From Wenzhouxiangella sp. (lineage in GTDB: Bacteria > Pseudomonadota > Gammaproteobacteria > Xanthomonadales > Wenzhouxiangellaceae), in the NCBI GenBank assembly GCA_007135355.1, contig SLJA01000311.1:1-13645 (forward strand): a DNA stretch of 13,645 bases, read 5' to 3'. Numbering within the stretch: position 1 is the stretch's first letter; each line of letters opens with the position of its first letter. A program made the position numbers and the translations under genes. The notes below the pieces were generated by a model that worked only from the letters and a program-made list of their open reading frames with translations, did not search any database and was not told where the DNA came from. Shown here piece by piece: positions 5,979 through 13,589 of this stretch.

Positions 5979-6899
5979 TCAGCGTCCTCCCGCCGCGGAC
6001 GACTCCGCTGGCTGCCATGGCTCGACCAGGATCAACGCGCCAATCCACGCTGAATCGAAGTATTCCAGGCGTCCCAGCTGAATGGGACGGCTCTGCTGTA
6101 AACGGTGAATGACAAACTGCTCGGCATCTGCCGCGGCGATTCCCGGCGGCGCGCCGAAACGCTCACTCCAGACCAGGTTGAGCTCGGCATGGCGGAATTG
6201 GCGCTGGCGGATTCGGACGCTGCCGTCCAGGCGAAAGATGCCCGAGGGTAGCCGCTCCGGGGCGTTCAGTCCCGGATCGATGTGGTAGGGAATCGGGTCC
6301 GAGCTTAACCAGGCAAGGCTGATCGGACTGTCATCGCGCACACGCACCGCCGGAGCGGGTGTGCGCCGCTCCAGCGGCTGCAGCCAGGTGGTGACACTGA
6401 GTATTTCATGGGCCGGGCTGTTGTCCAGGCGATCGCGCGCGCGCCGCATGGTGGCCGAGAGCTGCGTATCGTGTACGAACAGTTCAGGCCAGACCGGGCC
6501 GCGGTGATCTTGGCTCACAGCCACGACCCTGGCAACCGCTTCCGTATCCGACGCTGCGGGCGCCTGTTCGGCGGGCGTATCCGGGCCCGGCGGCAAGGGG
6601 GCGTCGAATTCGAATTGCGCGTCGGTCTCCAGCCCGGGCCAGTCATCAAGGCCGGCGTCGGGCCCCTCATCGATCTCATCCGGGTCGCGGTAGCGAGCGG
6701 TCCAGGCCGCCAGCAAGGCACGCTGGCGCGGGTCGGGCAGGGCGCTGAAGTCTTCCAGTCGCTCCACCGGCCAACCATCGGGCTGGCCATTGTTGTATTG
6801 AAACACCAGCACTTCAACGCGCACCAGATCATCGGCCGCCAGCGTGTGCAGCGGCAGTGTGATCAGGCACAAAACGAGCAAAAGGCGACAGCGTTTCAC
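5979..6899 (-). CDS. csiV: CsiV-family secreted protein
   Basis: A 306-residue protein. The start is GTG at 6899, chosen because it directly precedes a signal peptide: MKRCR, the hydrophobic LLLVLCLITLPLHTL, and a likely cleavage after A21. The mature protein opens with VRVEVLVFQYNNG, the beta strand that starts the CsiV family (RxxVEVIVF-type), and ends with LGRLEYFDSAWIGALILVEP, matching the family's Tyr-Phe-Asp and final strand. CsiV was defined in Pseudomonas and relatives as a protein that interacts with peptidoglycan and mediates resistance to stress or contact-dependent toxins; the mechanism is not settled. Residues 72-125 form an acidic, proline-rich stretch (DPDEIDEG, then PPGPDTPAEQAPAAS) that is probably disordered. 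It lies 28 nt behind mfd, whose neighbour it is in several gammaproteobacteria. Confidence 0.8.
   Translation of the reverse strand: MKRCRLLLVLCLITLPLHTLAADDLVRVEVLVFQYNNGQPDGWPVERLEDFSALPDPRQRALLAAWTARYRDPDEIDEGPDAGLDDWPGLETDAQFEFDAPLPPGPDTPAEQAPAASDTEAVARVVAVSQDHRGPVWPELFVHDTQLSATMRRARDRLDNSPAHEILSVTTWLQPLERRTPAPAVRVRDDSPISLAWLSSDPIPYHIDPGLNAPERLPSGIFRLDGSVRIRQRQFRHAELNLVWSERFGAPPGIAAADAEQFVIHRLQQSRPIQLGRLEYFDSAWIGALILVEPWQPAESSAAGGR
5985..5990 (-). promoter_or_regulatory. Ribosome binding site that fixes the TTG start of the MFS gene
   Basis: On the minus strand the sequence reads GGAGGA, then CGCTGAG, then TTG. The GGAGG core is 8 nt from the TTG, and the csiV stop TGA lies between them. 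A near-perfect Shine-Dalgarno sequence at this spacing supports initiation at a TTG and coupling to csiV termination. Confidence 0.75.
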
Positions 6900-6927
6900 C
6901 AGCGGCAGTGTACCCGATGGCGAGGTT

Positions 6928-9900
6928 TCACGCCGCCTGACGCGCCGGGTCGAGGCGCTGAATCAGCTCCAGCGCGAAGCGATAACGCTGTTCAGGCTGC
7001 TCGAACTCGCCTTTGATGCGCAGGCGGTCGTTGGCGGGCAGTTCGTAGGTGTGGGATTCTTTCTGGATCATGCGGATCAGCTCACCCATGTTGATCTCGG
7101 GGCGATTGGCGAAATCCACCCGGCCGCCGAACGGTCCGACTTCCAGCCGTCGGATACCCAGGCGGCGGGCATCCAGACGCAGCTCGGCGCTGGCAAACAG
7201 CTGCTTGGCCTCCCGCGGCAGCAAACCGAAGCGGTCGATCATTTCGACCTGCAGGTCGTGCAGCGCCTTGAGATCGCGGGCCTGGGCCATGCGCTTGTAG
7301 AGCACCAGGCGCTGGTGGACATCGGGCAGGTAGTCCGGCGGAATCATGGCGGTGACATTGAGATCAACCTCGCTGGTCAGGGCCAGCGGCTCGTCCAGAT
7401 CCGGCTCGTGGCCACCCTTGAGGGCCTCGACGGCGCGGTTGAGCAAATCGGAGTAAAGGCTGAAGCCGATGGCCTCGATCTGGCCCGACTGCTCTTCGCC
7501 AAGCAACTCGCCGGCACCCCGGATTTCCAGGTCATGATTGGCCAGGGCAAATCCGGCGCCCAGTTCTTCCATGGACTGGATGGCTTCCAGGCGCTTGGTG
7601 GCGTCCGTGGTGATGGCCTCACGCGGGGGGGTGATCAGGTAGGCGTAAGCCAGGTGATGCGAGCGCCCGACCCGACCCCTGAGCTGGTGCAGCTGGGCCA
7701 GGCCGAACTTGTCGGCGCGGTTAATGATGATGGTGTTGGCGGTGGGGACATCAATGCCGTTTTCGACGATGGTGGAGCACACCAGCAGGTTGATGCGGCG
7801 AGCATAGAAGTCGCGCATGGTGCGCTCCATCTCGCCCGGCGCCATCTGGCCATGGGCGGTGCCGATGCGCGCCTGCGGAAACAACTCGCCCAGCTCGGCG
7901 GCCACCCGCGCCATGCTGCGCACCTCGTTATGCAGGAAATATACCTGTCCGCCGCGCTGGAACTCACGCAGCACGGCATCACGGATGGTGCCGGTATCCC
8001 ACTCGCTGACAAAGGTCTTGACCGCCAGCCGCCGCGCCGGTGGTGTGGCGATGATGGACAGCTCGCGCAGCCCCGCCATGGCCATGTTGAGGGTGCGCGG
8101 AATCGGGGTGGCGGTCAGGGTCAGCAGATCCACCTCGGCGCGCAGACTCTTGAGGCGTTCCTTCTGGCGCACGCCGAAGCGCTGTTCCTCGTCGATGATG
8201 ACCAGCCCGAGATTGCGCAACTTGATGTCTTTTTGCAGCAGGCGGTGGGTGCCGATCACGATATCGACCGTGCCGTCGGCCAGGCCGGCCAGGGTAGCCG
8301 CGGTGTCCTTGCCGGTGCGGGAGAGCAGCTCGATCCGGATTGGCCAGTCGGCGAAGCGATCGCGGAAGTTGCGGTAGTGTTGTTCGGCCAGCAGGGTGGT
8401 CGGCGCCAGCATTACGACCTGACGGCCGGATTCGGCCACCACGAAAGCCGCGCGCAGGGCGACCTCGGTCTTGCCGAAGCCCACGTCGCCGCAAATGACC
8501 CGGTCCATGGGCTGTTCGGAGGCCAGATCGGCCAGCACGGCGTTGATGGCGGCCTGCTGATCGTCGGTTTCTTCGTATTCGAAGCCGGCCGCGAAGCGTG
8601 CATACAGGCCCCGGTCCAGGCCAAAAGCCTGACCCTCGCGGGCGGCACGCTGGGCCTGCAGATTGAGCAGTTCGGCGGCCACATCCCGAACCTTCTCGGC
8701 GGCCTTGCGGCGGGTTTTTTTCCACTGGTCCGAGCCCAGCCGATGCAGGCTGACGCTGTCCGGATCGGCGCCGGTGTAGCGACTGACCAGCTCCAGATCG
8801 GTGACCGGCACATAGAGTTTGTCACCGCCTTCATATTCCAGGGCCAGGAATTCGCCGCGGCCGTCACCGACCTCCAGCACTTCCAGCCCCAGGTAACGGC
8901 CGATGCCATGCTCCAAGTGGACCACCAGAGCGCCGGCCTGCAGCTCGGCCAGGCTTTTGATCATGCTTTCCGGGTCCTGGCCGGTGCGCTTTTCCCGACG
9001 CACGCTGCGTGAGTGTCCCGGAAACAGTTCGTTTTCGCTGACAATGAGCAGGCCATCCTGATCCAGCCGTGCCCCGCCGGAGAGCGGCATGACGGCGATC
9101 GCCAGCGGCACATCGGTGCTGCAAAAAGCCGCCCAGGAGTCGAGCAGTTTTGGCTTCAAGCCCTGGGCGCGCAGGCTGTCGGCAATCAGCTCTCGGCGCC
9201 CGGCGGTATCGGCTGCCAGCAGCACGCGCTGGGGCGCCGTTGCCAACTGCCCGGCGGCGGCTTCCGGCGCCTGATCCAGGTCGATCGGATCGGGCAGGCT
9301 GGCCGTGCCGGCGGCAACCGCGCGCCGGGTGATGCGGATGCTGGCCTGTTCGTGCAGCTGCCGGGTGAATTCATCGGCGGAAAAAAACAGTTCGTGAGGA
9401 TCAAGCACCGGGCGTTCCAGATCGCCCGAGCGCTGGGCATGGCGGCTGACGACTTGTTCGCCGAACGCTGCCGCGGCCTCCGGGACACCGGCCAGCACGA
9501 TCAGGCGCCGTTGCTGGGGCAGAAAATCCAGCAGCGCACTGGTGTGGTCGAAGAACAGCGGCAGATATTGCTCCAGGCCGGGTCCGGCGATGCCGTTGCC
9601 GACTTCCTGGTAAGCCTGAGCGCGGCGCAAATCCACATCGAAACGATTGCGGAAGCGGCGCCGGAATTCCGTCCGCGCGGCCTCATCGAAAGGGAACTCC
9701 CGGCCGGGCAGCAATTCCAGTCGCGCCAGGCGTTCGATGGAGCGTTGGGTATCGGGATCGAAACTGCGGATCGACTCGATCTCCTCATCGAACAGTTCCA
9801 GCCGGAAGGGCAGCGATTGCCCCATGGGCCACAGATCGATCACCGCACCGCGTTGGGCAAACTGGCCCGGCTGCCAGACCTGATCGGACGGCTGGTAGCC

Positions 9901-10350
9901 GGCGTCAACCAGGTCCTGGCGGAAGCTGTCGGGCGCAATGACGTCGCCACAGGCCAGCTTCAGGCTCTGACCACGCACCCAGCCGACTGGCGCCAGGCGT
10001 TGCATCAGGGCAGTGACCGGCGCGATGATCACGCCTTGTTTCAGACTGGGCAAGCGCGCCAGCAGCTCGAGCCGGCGCGAGGTCAGATCGGGGTGCGGTG
10101 AGTACAGGTCGTAGGGCAGGGTTTCCCAGTCGGGAAAAAGCTCGACGGCGGGCGCATCCAGCTGGCGCAAGTCGTCCCTGAGCAGGCGCGCGCTGTAACC
10201 GTCGGCGGCAGCGACTACAACCGGCCCGCCCTTGCGCCGGGATACGGCGGCGATGGCCAGCGCCAGGGGCAGGCCTTCGAGCAGCGGCCAGGCCAGCTGT
10301 TCGGACGGAGACGGTTGGGGTGGGTTCAGGACCGAGGAAAAAGACGTCAT
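6928..10350 (-). CDS. mfd: Mfd, transcription-repair coupling factor
   Basis: A 1140-residue DNA translocase, close to the E. coli length (1148). It displaces RNA polymerase stalled at lesions and recruits UvrA. The N-terminal UvrB-like region has LPYDLYSPHPDLTSRRLELL. The middle holds the RNA-polymerase-interaction domain (LEHGIGRYLGLEVLEVGDG, then YEGGDKLYVPV). The C-terminal motor has Walker A GDVGFGKTE with K627, the DEEQ box at 720-723, TATPIPRTLNMAM (motif III), the translocation motif ARRLAVKTFV, and LRGRVGRSHH (motif VI). The final domain ends with IDRFGLLP and GIRRLEVG. The ATG at 10350 matches the family start. No frameshift or missing block is seen. It is the first gene of the mfd-csiV-MFS unit. 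Its promoter should lie in 10351-10482; I found no convincing one. Confidence 0.98.
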   Translation of the reverse strand: MTSFSSVLNPPQPSPSEQLAWPLLEGLPLALAIAAVSRRKGGPVVVAAADGYSARLLRDDLRQLDAPAVELFPDWETLPYDLYSPHPDLTSRRLELLARLPSLKQGVIIAPVTALMQRLAPVGWVRGQSLKLACGDVIAPDSFRQDLVDAGYQPSDQVWQPGQFAQRGAVIDLWPMGQSLPFRLELFDEEIESIRSFDPDTQRSIERLARLELLPGREFPFDEAARTEFRRRFRNRFDVDLRRAQAYQEVGNGIAGPGLEQYLPLFFDHTSALLDFLPQQRRLIVLAGVPEAAAAFGEQVVSRHAQRSGDLERPVLDPHELFFSADEFTRQLHEQASIRITRRAVAAGTASLPDPIDLDQAPEAAAGQLATAPQRVLLAADTAGRRELIADSLRAQGLKPKLLDSWAAFCSTDVPLAIAVMPLSGGARLDQDGLLIVSENELFPGHSRSVRREKRTGQDPESMIKSLAELQAGALVVHLEHGIGRYLGLEVLEVGDGRGEFLALEYEGGDKLYVPVTDLELVSRYTGADPDSVSLHRLGSDQWKKTRRKAAEKVRDVAAELLNLQAQRAAREGQAFGLDRGLYARFAAGFEYEETDDQQAAINAVLADLASEQPMDRVICGDVGFGKTEVALRAAFVVAESGRQVVMLAPTTLLAEQHYRNFRDRFADWPIRIELLSRTGKDTAATLAGLADGTVDIVIGTHRLLQKDIKLRNLGLVIIDEEQRFGVRQKERLKSLRAEVDLLTLTATPIPRTLNMAMAGLRELSIIATPPARRLAVKTFVSEWDTGTIRDAVLREFQRGGQVYFLHNEVRSMARVAAELGELFPQARIGTAHGQMAPGEMERTMRDFYARRINLLVCSTIVENGIDVPTANTIIINRADKFGLAQLHQLRGRVGRSHHLAYAYLITPPREAITTDATKRLEAIQSMEELGAGFALANHDLEIRGAGELLGEEQSGQIEAIGFSLYSDLLNRAVEALKGGHEPDLDEPLALTSEVDLNVTAMIPPDYLPDVHQRLVLYKRMAQARDLKALHDLQVEMIDRFGLLPREAKQLFASAELRLDARRLGIRRLEVGPFGGRVDFANRPEINMGELIRMIQKESHTYELPANDRLRIKGEFEQPEQRYRFALELIQRLDPARQAA

Positions 10351-10437
10351 CGGATCAATTGCTTTGGCGAGGCGTCATTTTAATGCGCTGTGGTCGGCTC
10401 GGAATCGTCAATACTGCAAATTGCCGAAGGGAATTTG

Positions 10438-10466
10438 TTGATTCGTCTGTTGGGCTGATTTACAAT
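10438..10466 (+). promoter_or_regulatory. Sigma70-type promoter for tRNA-Val
   Basis: The -35 box TTGATT (10438-10443), a 17-nt spacer and the -10 box TACAAT (10461-10466) match the consensus in 4 and 5 of 6 positions. Transcription would start near 10473, about 10 nt before the tRNA. The segment between the -10 box and the tRNA (GAGCGGC) is GC-rich, as in stable-RNA promoters under stringent control. The rest of the 10351-10482 interval, which also must hold the mfd promoter on the other strand, shows no other convincing signal. Confidence 0.7.
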
Positions 10467-10482
10467 GAGCGGCTTGATCGGC

Positions 10483-10559
10483 GGGCGATTAGCTCAGTTG
10501 GTTAGAGCGCTGTCTTGACATGGCAGAGGTCACTAGTTCGAATCTAGTATCGCCCACCA
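10483..10559 (+). tRNA. tRNA-Val (anticodon GAC)
   Basis: The full cloverleaf can be drawn. The acceptor stem GGGCGAT (10483-10489) pairs with ATCGCCC (10549-10555). The D stem GCTC (10492-10495) pairs with GAGC (10505-10508). The anticodon stem CTGTC (10510-10514) pairs with GGCAG (10522-10526), around loop TTGACAT with anticodon GAC at 10517-10519. The T stem ACTAG pairs with CTAGT around TTCGAAT. The discriminator is A10556, and CCA is encoded at 10557-10559. It reads GUC and GUU valine codons. No pairing is lost except one G-U in the anticodon stem, so it looks functional. Confidence 0.98.
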
Positions 10560-10647
10560 CGCTTTTTCCGTCGATTCGCATTGGAACGGCTATGCTGACA
10601 ACGACAACCGGTTAACCTGACTCGCTCCGGGGCCTGTATCAAGCAGA

Positions 10648-10668
10648 GGGCGCCCGGCGCCCTTTTTT
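10648..10668 (+). terminator. Intrinsic terminator between tRNA-Val and thrS
   Basis: GGGCGC (10648-10653), CCG, GCGCCC (10657-10662) form a 6-bp GC stem followed by six T residues (10663-10668). This is a textbook intrinsic terminator. It lies only 31 nt before the thrS ATG. It could end the tRNA-Val transcript or act as an attenuator in the thrS leader. An upstream CCGGG (10627-10631) could pair with CCCGG (10653-10657) and open it. Confidence 0.85.
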
Positions 10669-10699
10669 CGTTGTAGCGACACGATAGACGACAGAGACC

Positions 10700-12625
10700 A
10701 TGGTTCAGATTACCCTCCCTGACGGCTCGCAGAAGCAGTTCCCACGGCCAGTTACCGTGGCGGAAGTGGCGGCCGACATCGGCCCTGGGCTGGCCAAGGC
10801 CACTTTGGCCGGTGAGGTGGATGGCCGTCTGGTTGATACCTCGTACGCCATAGCCGACGATGCCCGTTTGCGCATCATCACGGGCCGTGATGAAGAAGGC
10901 CTGGACCTCATTCGGCACTCCACCGCCCACCTCATGGCCCAAGCGGTCAAGCGCCTGTTCCCGGAAACCCAGGTCACCATCGGGCCGGTGATCGAGAACG
11001 GCTTCTACTACGACTTCGCCCGCGACGAGCCGTTTCGGCCGGAGGACCTGGAAGCCATCGAGGCCGAGATGGCCAAGATCGTGGCCGAGGATCACCCGGT
11101 CTCGCGCGAGGTCATGGAGCGCGACGAGGCTGTCGAGTTCTTCCGCGACATGGGCGAGGAATACAAGGCTCGCATCATCGCCGACATTCCTGCCGATGAA
11201 ACCCTGTCGCTGTACCGCCAGGGCGATTTCATCGACCTGTGCCGGGGCCCGCATATTCCGTCCACCGGCAAGCTGGGGGCGTTCAAGCTGACCAAGCTGG
11301 CCGGCGCTTACTGGCGCGGCGACTCGAACAACGAGATGCTGCAGCGCATCTACGGTACCGCCTGGGCCGACAAAAAGGATCTCAAGGCTTACTTGCAGCG
11401 CCTGGAGGAAGCCGAGAAACGCGACCATCGCCGGCTGGGCAAGCAGCTGGAGCTGTTCCGTTTCCAGGACGACGCGCCGGGCGCGGTGTTCTGGCATCCG
11501 CGCGGCTGGACCCTATTTCGTCAGCTCATCGACTATATGCGCCAGCGCCAGGACGAGGCCGGCTATGTCGAGGTCAATACGCCCGACGTGATGGACCGCT
11601 CGCTGTGGGAGACCTCGGGGCACTGGCAGAACTACCACGAGCACATGTTCACCACCCAGACCGAGGATCAGCGCGTGTTCGCGCTCAAGCCCATGAACTG
11701 CCCCGGTTCGGTGAGCATCTACAAGCAGGGCCTGAAAAGCTATCGCGATTTGCCGGTGCGCATGGCCGAATTCGGCAAGGTCCACCGCTACGAGCCCTCC
11801 GGCGCGCTCCACGGTCTGATGCGCGTGCGTCACTTCACCCAGGACGACGCCCACATCTACTGCACCGAGGAGCAGATGGAGGAGGAGTGTCGCAAGGTCA
11901 TCGAGCTGAACCTGTCGGTCTATCGTGATTTCGGCTTCGACGATGTTCGCCTGAAGTTCGCCGACCGACCGGAAAATCGGATCGGCGATGATGCCACCTG
12001 GGACAAACTGGAAAGCGCGCTGAAAGGGGCCATCGACGCCATGGGCCTGGACTACACCTACAACCCGGGCGAGGGCGCATTCTACGGACCAAAGATCGAA
12101 TTCGTCCTGCGCGACACCATCGGTCGCGACTGGCAATGCGGTACGCTCCAGGTCGATCTGAACCTGCCCGAGCGTTTCGATGCCACCTATCGCACGGCCG
12201 ACGGCGGCGAACGGCGTCCGGTCATGCTGCATCGGGCCTTGTTTGGCTCGCTGGAGCGCTTTACGGGCATTCTGATCGAGCACTATGCCGGCAACTTCCC
12301 CTTGTGGTTGGCGCCGGTGCAGCTGGTGGTCATGAACATCACCGATGCCCAGGCTGACTACGCCCAAGCGGTCTGCCATGAGTTGCGCCAGCGTGGCTTC
12401 CGGACCGAGTCCGACTTGAGAAACGAGAAGATCGGCTATAAAATTCGCGCCCGCACGCTGGAGAAGATTCCCTACCTGCTGATCGTGGGTGACCGCGAAA
12501 TGGAGCAGGGCACGGTGGCGGTGCGTCTTCGCGACGGCACCGACCTGGGTAGTATGCCGCTGGACGTGCTGGGCCAGCGATTGGCCAGAGAAGTGGCGCA
12601 GCGGCGCGCCATCGGCGATAATTGA
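10700..12625 (+). CDS. thrS: Threonine--tRNA ligase
   Basis: A 641-residue class II synthetase (E. coli 642) that charges tRNA-Thr. Domain order: TGS-like N1 (residues 1-62), editing domain with HSTAHLMAQA (H73, H77) and C181-H185 in CRGPH, a helical linker near 225-240, the catalytic core, and the anticodon-binding domain from about 535 (LPLWLAPVQ onward). The catalytic zinc ligands C334 (MNCPG), H385 (DDAH) and H511 (LHRALFG) fall at exactly the E. coli numbers. The residue after NCPG is Ser337 where E. coli has His. The ATG start has only a weak upstream purine stretch (AGAGA). It is the first gene of the thrS-infC-rpmI-rplT order, the standard translation operon. infC follows after 39 nt. 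Confidence 0.98.
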   Translation: MVQITLPDGSQKQFPRPVTVAEVAADIGPGLAKATLAGEVDGRLVDTSYAIADDARLRIITGRDEEGLDLIRHSTAHLMAQAVKRLFPETQVTIGPVIENGFYYDFARDEPFRPEDLEAIEAEMAKIVAEDHPVSREVMERDEAVEFFRDMGEEYKARIIADIPADETLSLYRQGDFIDLCRGPHIPSTGKLGAFKLTKLAGAYWRGDSNNEMLQRIYGTAWADKKDLKAYLQRLEEAEKRDHRRLGKQLELFRFQDDAPGAVFWHPRGWTLFRQLIDYMRQRQDEAGYVEVNTPDVMDRSLWETSGHWQNYHEHMFTTQTEDQRVFALKPMNCPGSVSIYKQGLKSYRDLPVRMAEFGKVHRYEPSGALHGLMRVRHFTQDDAHIYCTEEQMEEECRKVIELNLSVYRDFGFDDVRLKFADRPENRIGDDATWDKLESALKGAIDAMGLDYTYNPGEGAFYGPKIEFVLRDTIGRDWQCGTLQVDLNLPERFDATYRTADGGERRPVMLHRALFGSLERFTGILIEHYAGNFPLWLAPVQLVVMNITDAQADYAQAVCHELRQRGFRTESDLRNEKIGYKIRARTLEKIPYLLIVGDREMEQGTVAVRLRDGTDLGSMPLDVLGQRLAREVAQRRAIGDN

Positions 12626-12632
12626 AGGTTAA

Positions 12633-12656
12633 ACTGATCGTTCAGTCAACACGGAG
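12633..12656 (+). promoter_or_regulatory. infC translation start region: small hairpin plus Shine-Dalgarno
   Basis: ACTGA (12633-12637), TCGT, TCAGT (12642-12646) form a 5-bp stem-loop just after the thrS stop. GGAG (12653-12656) follows and sits 8 nt before the ATC at 12665. The good Shine-Dalgarno spacing to a non-ATG codon is the main evidence for the infC start. Confidence 0.65.
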
Positions 12657-12664
12657 CAGCACAC

Positions 12665-13183
12665 ATCGCAAACGAAAAACCGACCCGACGCAACGAGGAA
12701 ATTACCGTTCCGAGAGTGCGTGTTGTGGGTCCAGAGGGTGACCAGATCGGCGTCATGTCGAATCGGGATGCGCTGGCGCGAGCCGAAGATTACGGCTTGG
12801 ACCTGGTAGAAATTGCGCCACAGGCCGATCCTCCGGTCTGCCGCATCATGGACTGGGGCAAGTTCAAGTTCGAGTCGTCGAAAAAAGCCCAGGCCGCGCG
12901 TAAAAAGCAAAAGCAGATCCAGGTCAAGGAAATCAAGTTCCGCCCGGGCACCGACGACCACGACTACGATGTCAAGATGCGCAACCTCAAGCGCTTCATC
13001 GAAGAAGGCAACAAGGTCAAGGTCACGTTGCGCTTCCGCGGGCGCGAGATGGCTCACCAGGAACTGGGTCGGGATCTGCTCAAGCGTGTCGAGAATGAAA
13101 CCGCGGAGGAGACCACGGTCGAACAGTTTCCGCGCATGGAAGGGCGTCAGATGGTCATGATGCTGGCGCCCAAAAAGAATTGA
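12665..13183 (+). CDS. infC: Translation initiation factor IF-3, ATC start
   Basis: A 172-residue factor that binds the 30S subunit, prevents joining of 50S, and checks the initiator codon-anticodon pair. N-domain: RVRVVGPEGDQIGV, then LDLVEIAPQADPPVCRIMD. Linker near residues 75-85 (WGKFKFESSKKAQAARKK). C-domain: VKEIKFRPGTDDHDYDVK, LRFRGREMAHQELG and MEGRQMVMMLAPKK at the end. No ATG, GTG or TTG precedes the conserved N-terminus. The first in-frame GTG (12716) would delete the family region ANEKPTRRNEEITVP. ATC at 12665 with GGAG 8 nt upstream gives the right length. E. coli infC starts at AUU, and IF-3 rejects that codon to repress itself, so the same autoregulation is expected here. Confidence 0.93.
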   Translation: MANEKPTRRNEEITVPRVRVVGPEGDQIGVMSNRDALARAEDYGLDLVEIAPQADPPVCRIMDWGKFKFESSKKAQAARKKQKQIQVKEIKFRPGTDDHDYDVKMRNLKRFIEEGNKVKVTLRFRGREMAHQELGRDLLKRVENETAEETTVEQFPRMEGRQMVMMLAPKKN

Positions 13184-13373
13184 CGAGCAAAACCGTCAAG
13201 TTGAAGAGAATCAAGTTCCACCCAGGCGCGACTAGAACCAAGGGTCGCGGCTGCCAACACGCCTGACTGCAGCTTTTCCAAGCTCCCCGGTGTCGGCATC
13301 ACCCGGGACGCTGCAAGAGGGTATTAAAAAACGCTCCCTCCGAAGGGAGCCATCATGCAATAGGAGTATTGTC
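13184..13373 (+). promoter_or_regulatory. Structured leader upstream of rpmI, candidate L20 autoregulatory site
   Basis: A 190-nt non-coding gap, about twice that of E. coli. It holds a stem GCAGC (13269-13273) with GCTGC (13310-13314) enclosing a CCCGGTG (13286-13292) to CACCCGGG (13300-13307) hairpin with a bulged C. A second perfect 7-bp hairpin, GCTCCCT (13333-13339) CCGA AGGGAGC (13344-13350), ends 11 nt before the rpmI Shine-Dalgarno AGGAG (13362-13366). In E. coli, ribosomal protein L20 binds structures in this gap and represses rpmI-rplT. The location fits, but I cannot show the 23S-like L20 binding site. No T-run follows the hairpin, so it is not an intrinsic terminator. Confidence 0.5.
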
Positions 13374-13571
13374 ATGCCGAAAATGAAGAGCAACCGGGGT
13401 GCTGCCAAGCGCTTCCGGGTTACAGGCAGCGGGCGCATCAAGCGCAAGCGCGCCTTTCATAGCCATATCCTCACCAAGAAGGACACCAAGCGCAAGCGGC
13501 GCCTGCGGTCCACCGTGTTGGTGTCGAAGGCGGACGAGAAAGCCGTCCGTCAGATGTTGCCGAAACTCTAA
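13374..13571 (+). CDS. rpmI: Large-subunit ribosomal protein bL35
   Basis: A 65-residue, very basic protein, MPKMKSNRGAAKRF at the start and VRQMLPKL at the end, which is the standard bL35 length and composition. It binds 23S rRNA in the large subunit. The start is ATG 13374 with AGGAG 7 nt upstream; an open reading frame from 13290 adds residues with no family match and runs through the leader hairpins. It lies in the thrS-infC-rpmI-rplT order, and rplT follows after 18 nt. Confidence 0.98.
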   Translation: MPKMKSNRGAAKRFRVTGSGRIKRKRAFHSHILTKKDTKRKRRLRSTVLVSKADEKAVRQMLPKL

Positions 13572-13589
13572 GGTTCGAGGAGATCAGAA

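Noticed and set aside
7311..7318. A GCTGGTGG (E. coli Chi) octamer inside mfd.
   Set aside because: A single copy in GC-rich coding sequence is expected by chance.
6844..9012. A 722-codon open frame on the plus strand opposite mfd, with a further 362-codon frame at 9013-10101.
   Set aside because: Both lie entirely antisense to mfd, whose domains are complete. Their translations show no recognisable domain, and long open antisense frames are a normal by-product of GC-rich codon bias.
10378..10411. Minus-strand TTGACG and TTAAAA ahead of mfd as a promoter.
   Set aside because: The boxes are 22 nt apart, too far for a standard sigma70 site.
10483..10559. tRNA-Val as an integration site.
   Set aside because: No integrase, no direct repeat of the tRNA 3' end and no foreign-looking composition follow; thrS comes next as expected.
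11513..12379. A 288-codon open frame antisense to thrS, and similar ones at 10544-11497 and 1040-1759.
   Set aside because: They are shadows of thrS and hslO on the opposite strand, with no plausible start signals or family match.
12716..13183. GTG start for infC.
   Set aside because: It removes the family N-terminus and lacks the GGAG spacing that supports ATC at 12665.
13290..13571. Long form of rpmI beginning at 13290.
   Set aside because: The extra residues match nothing in bL35 and the start lies inside the structured leader, while ATG 13374 has a good ribosome site.
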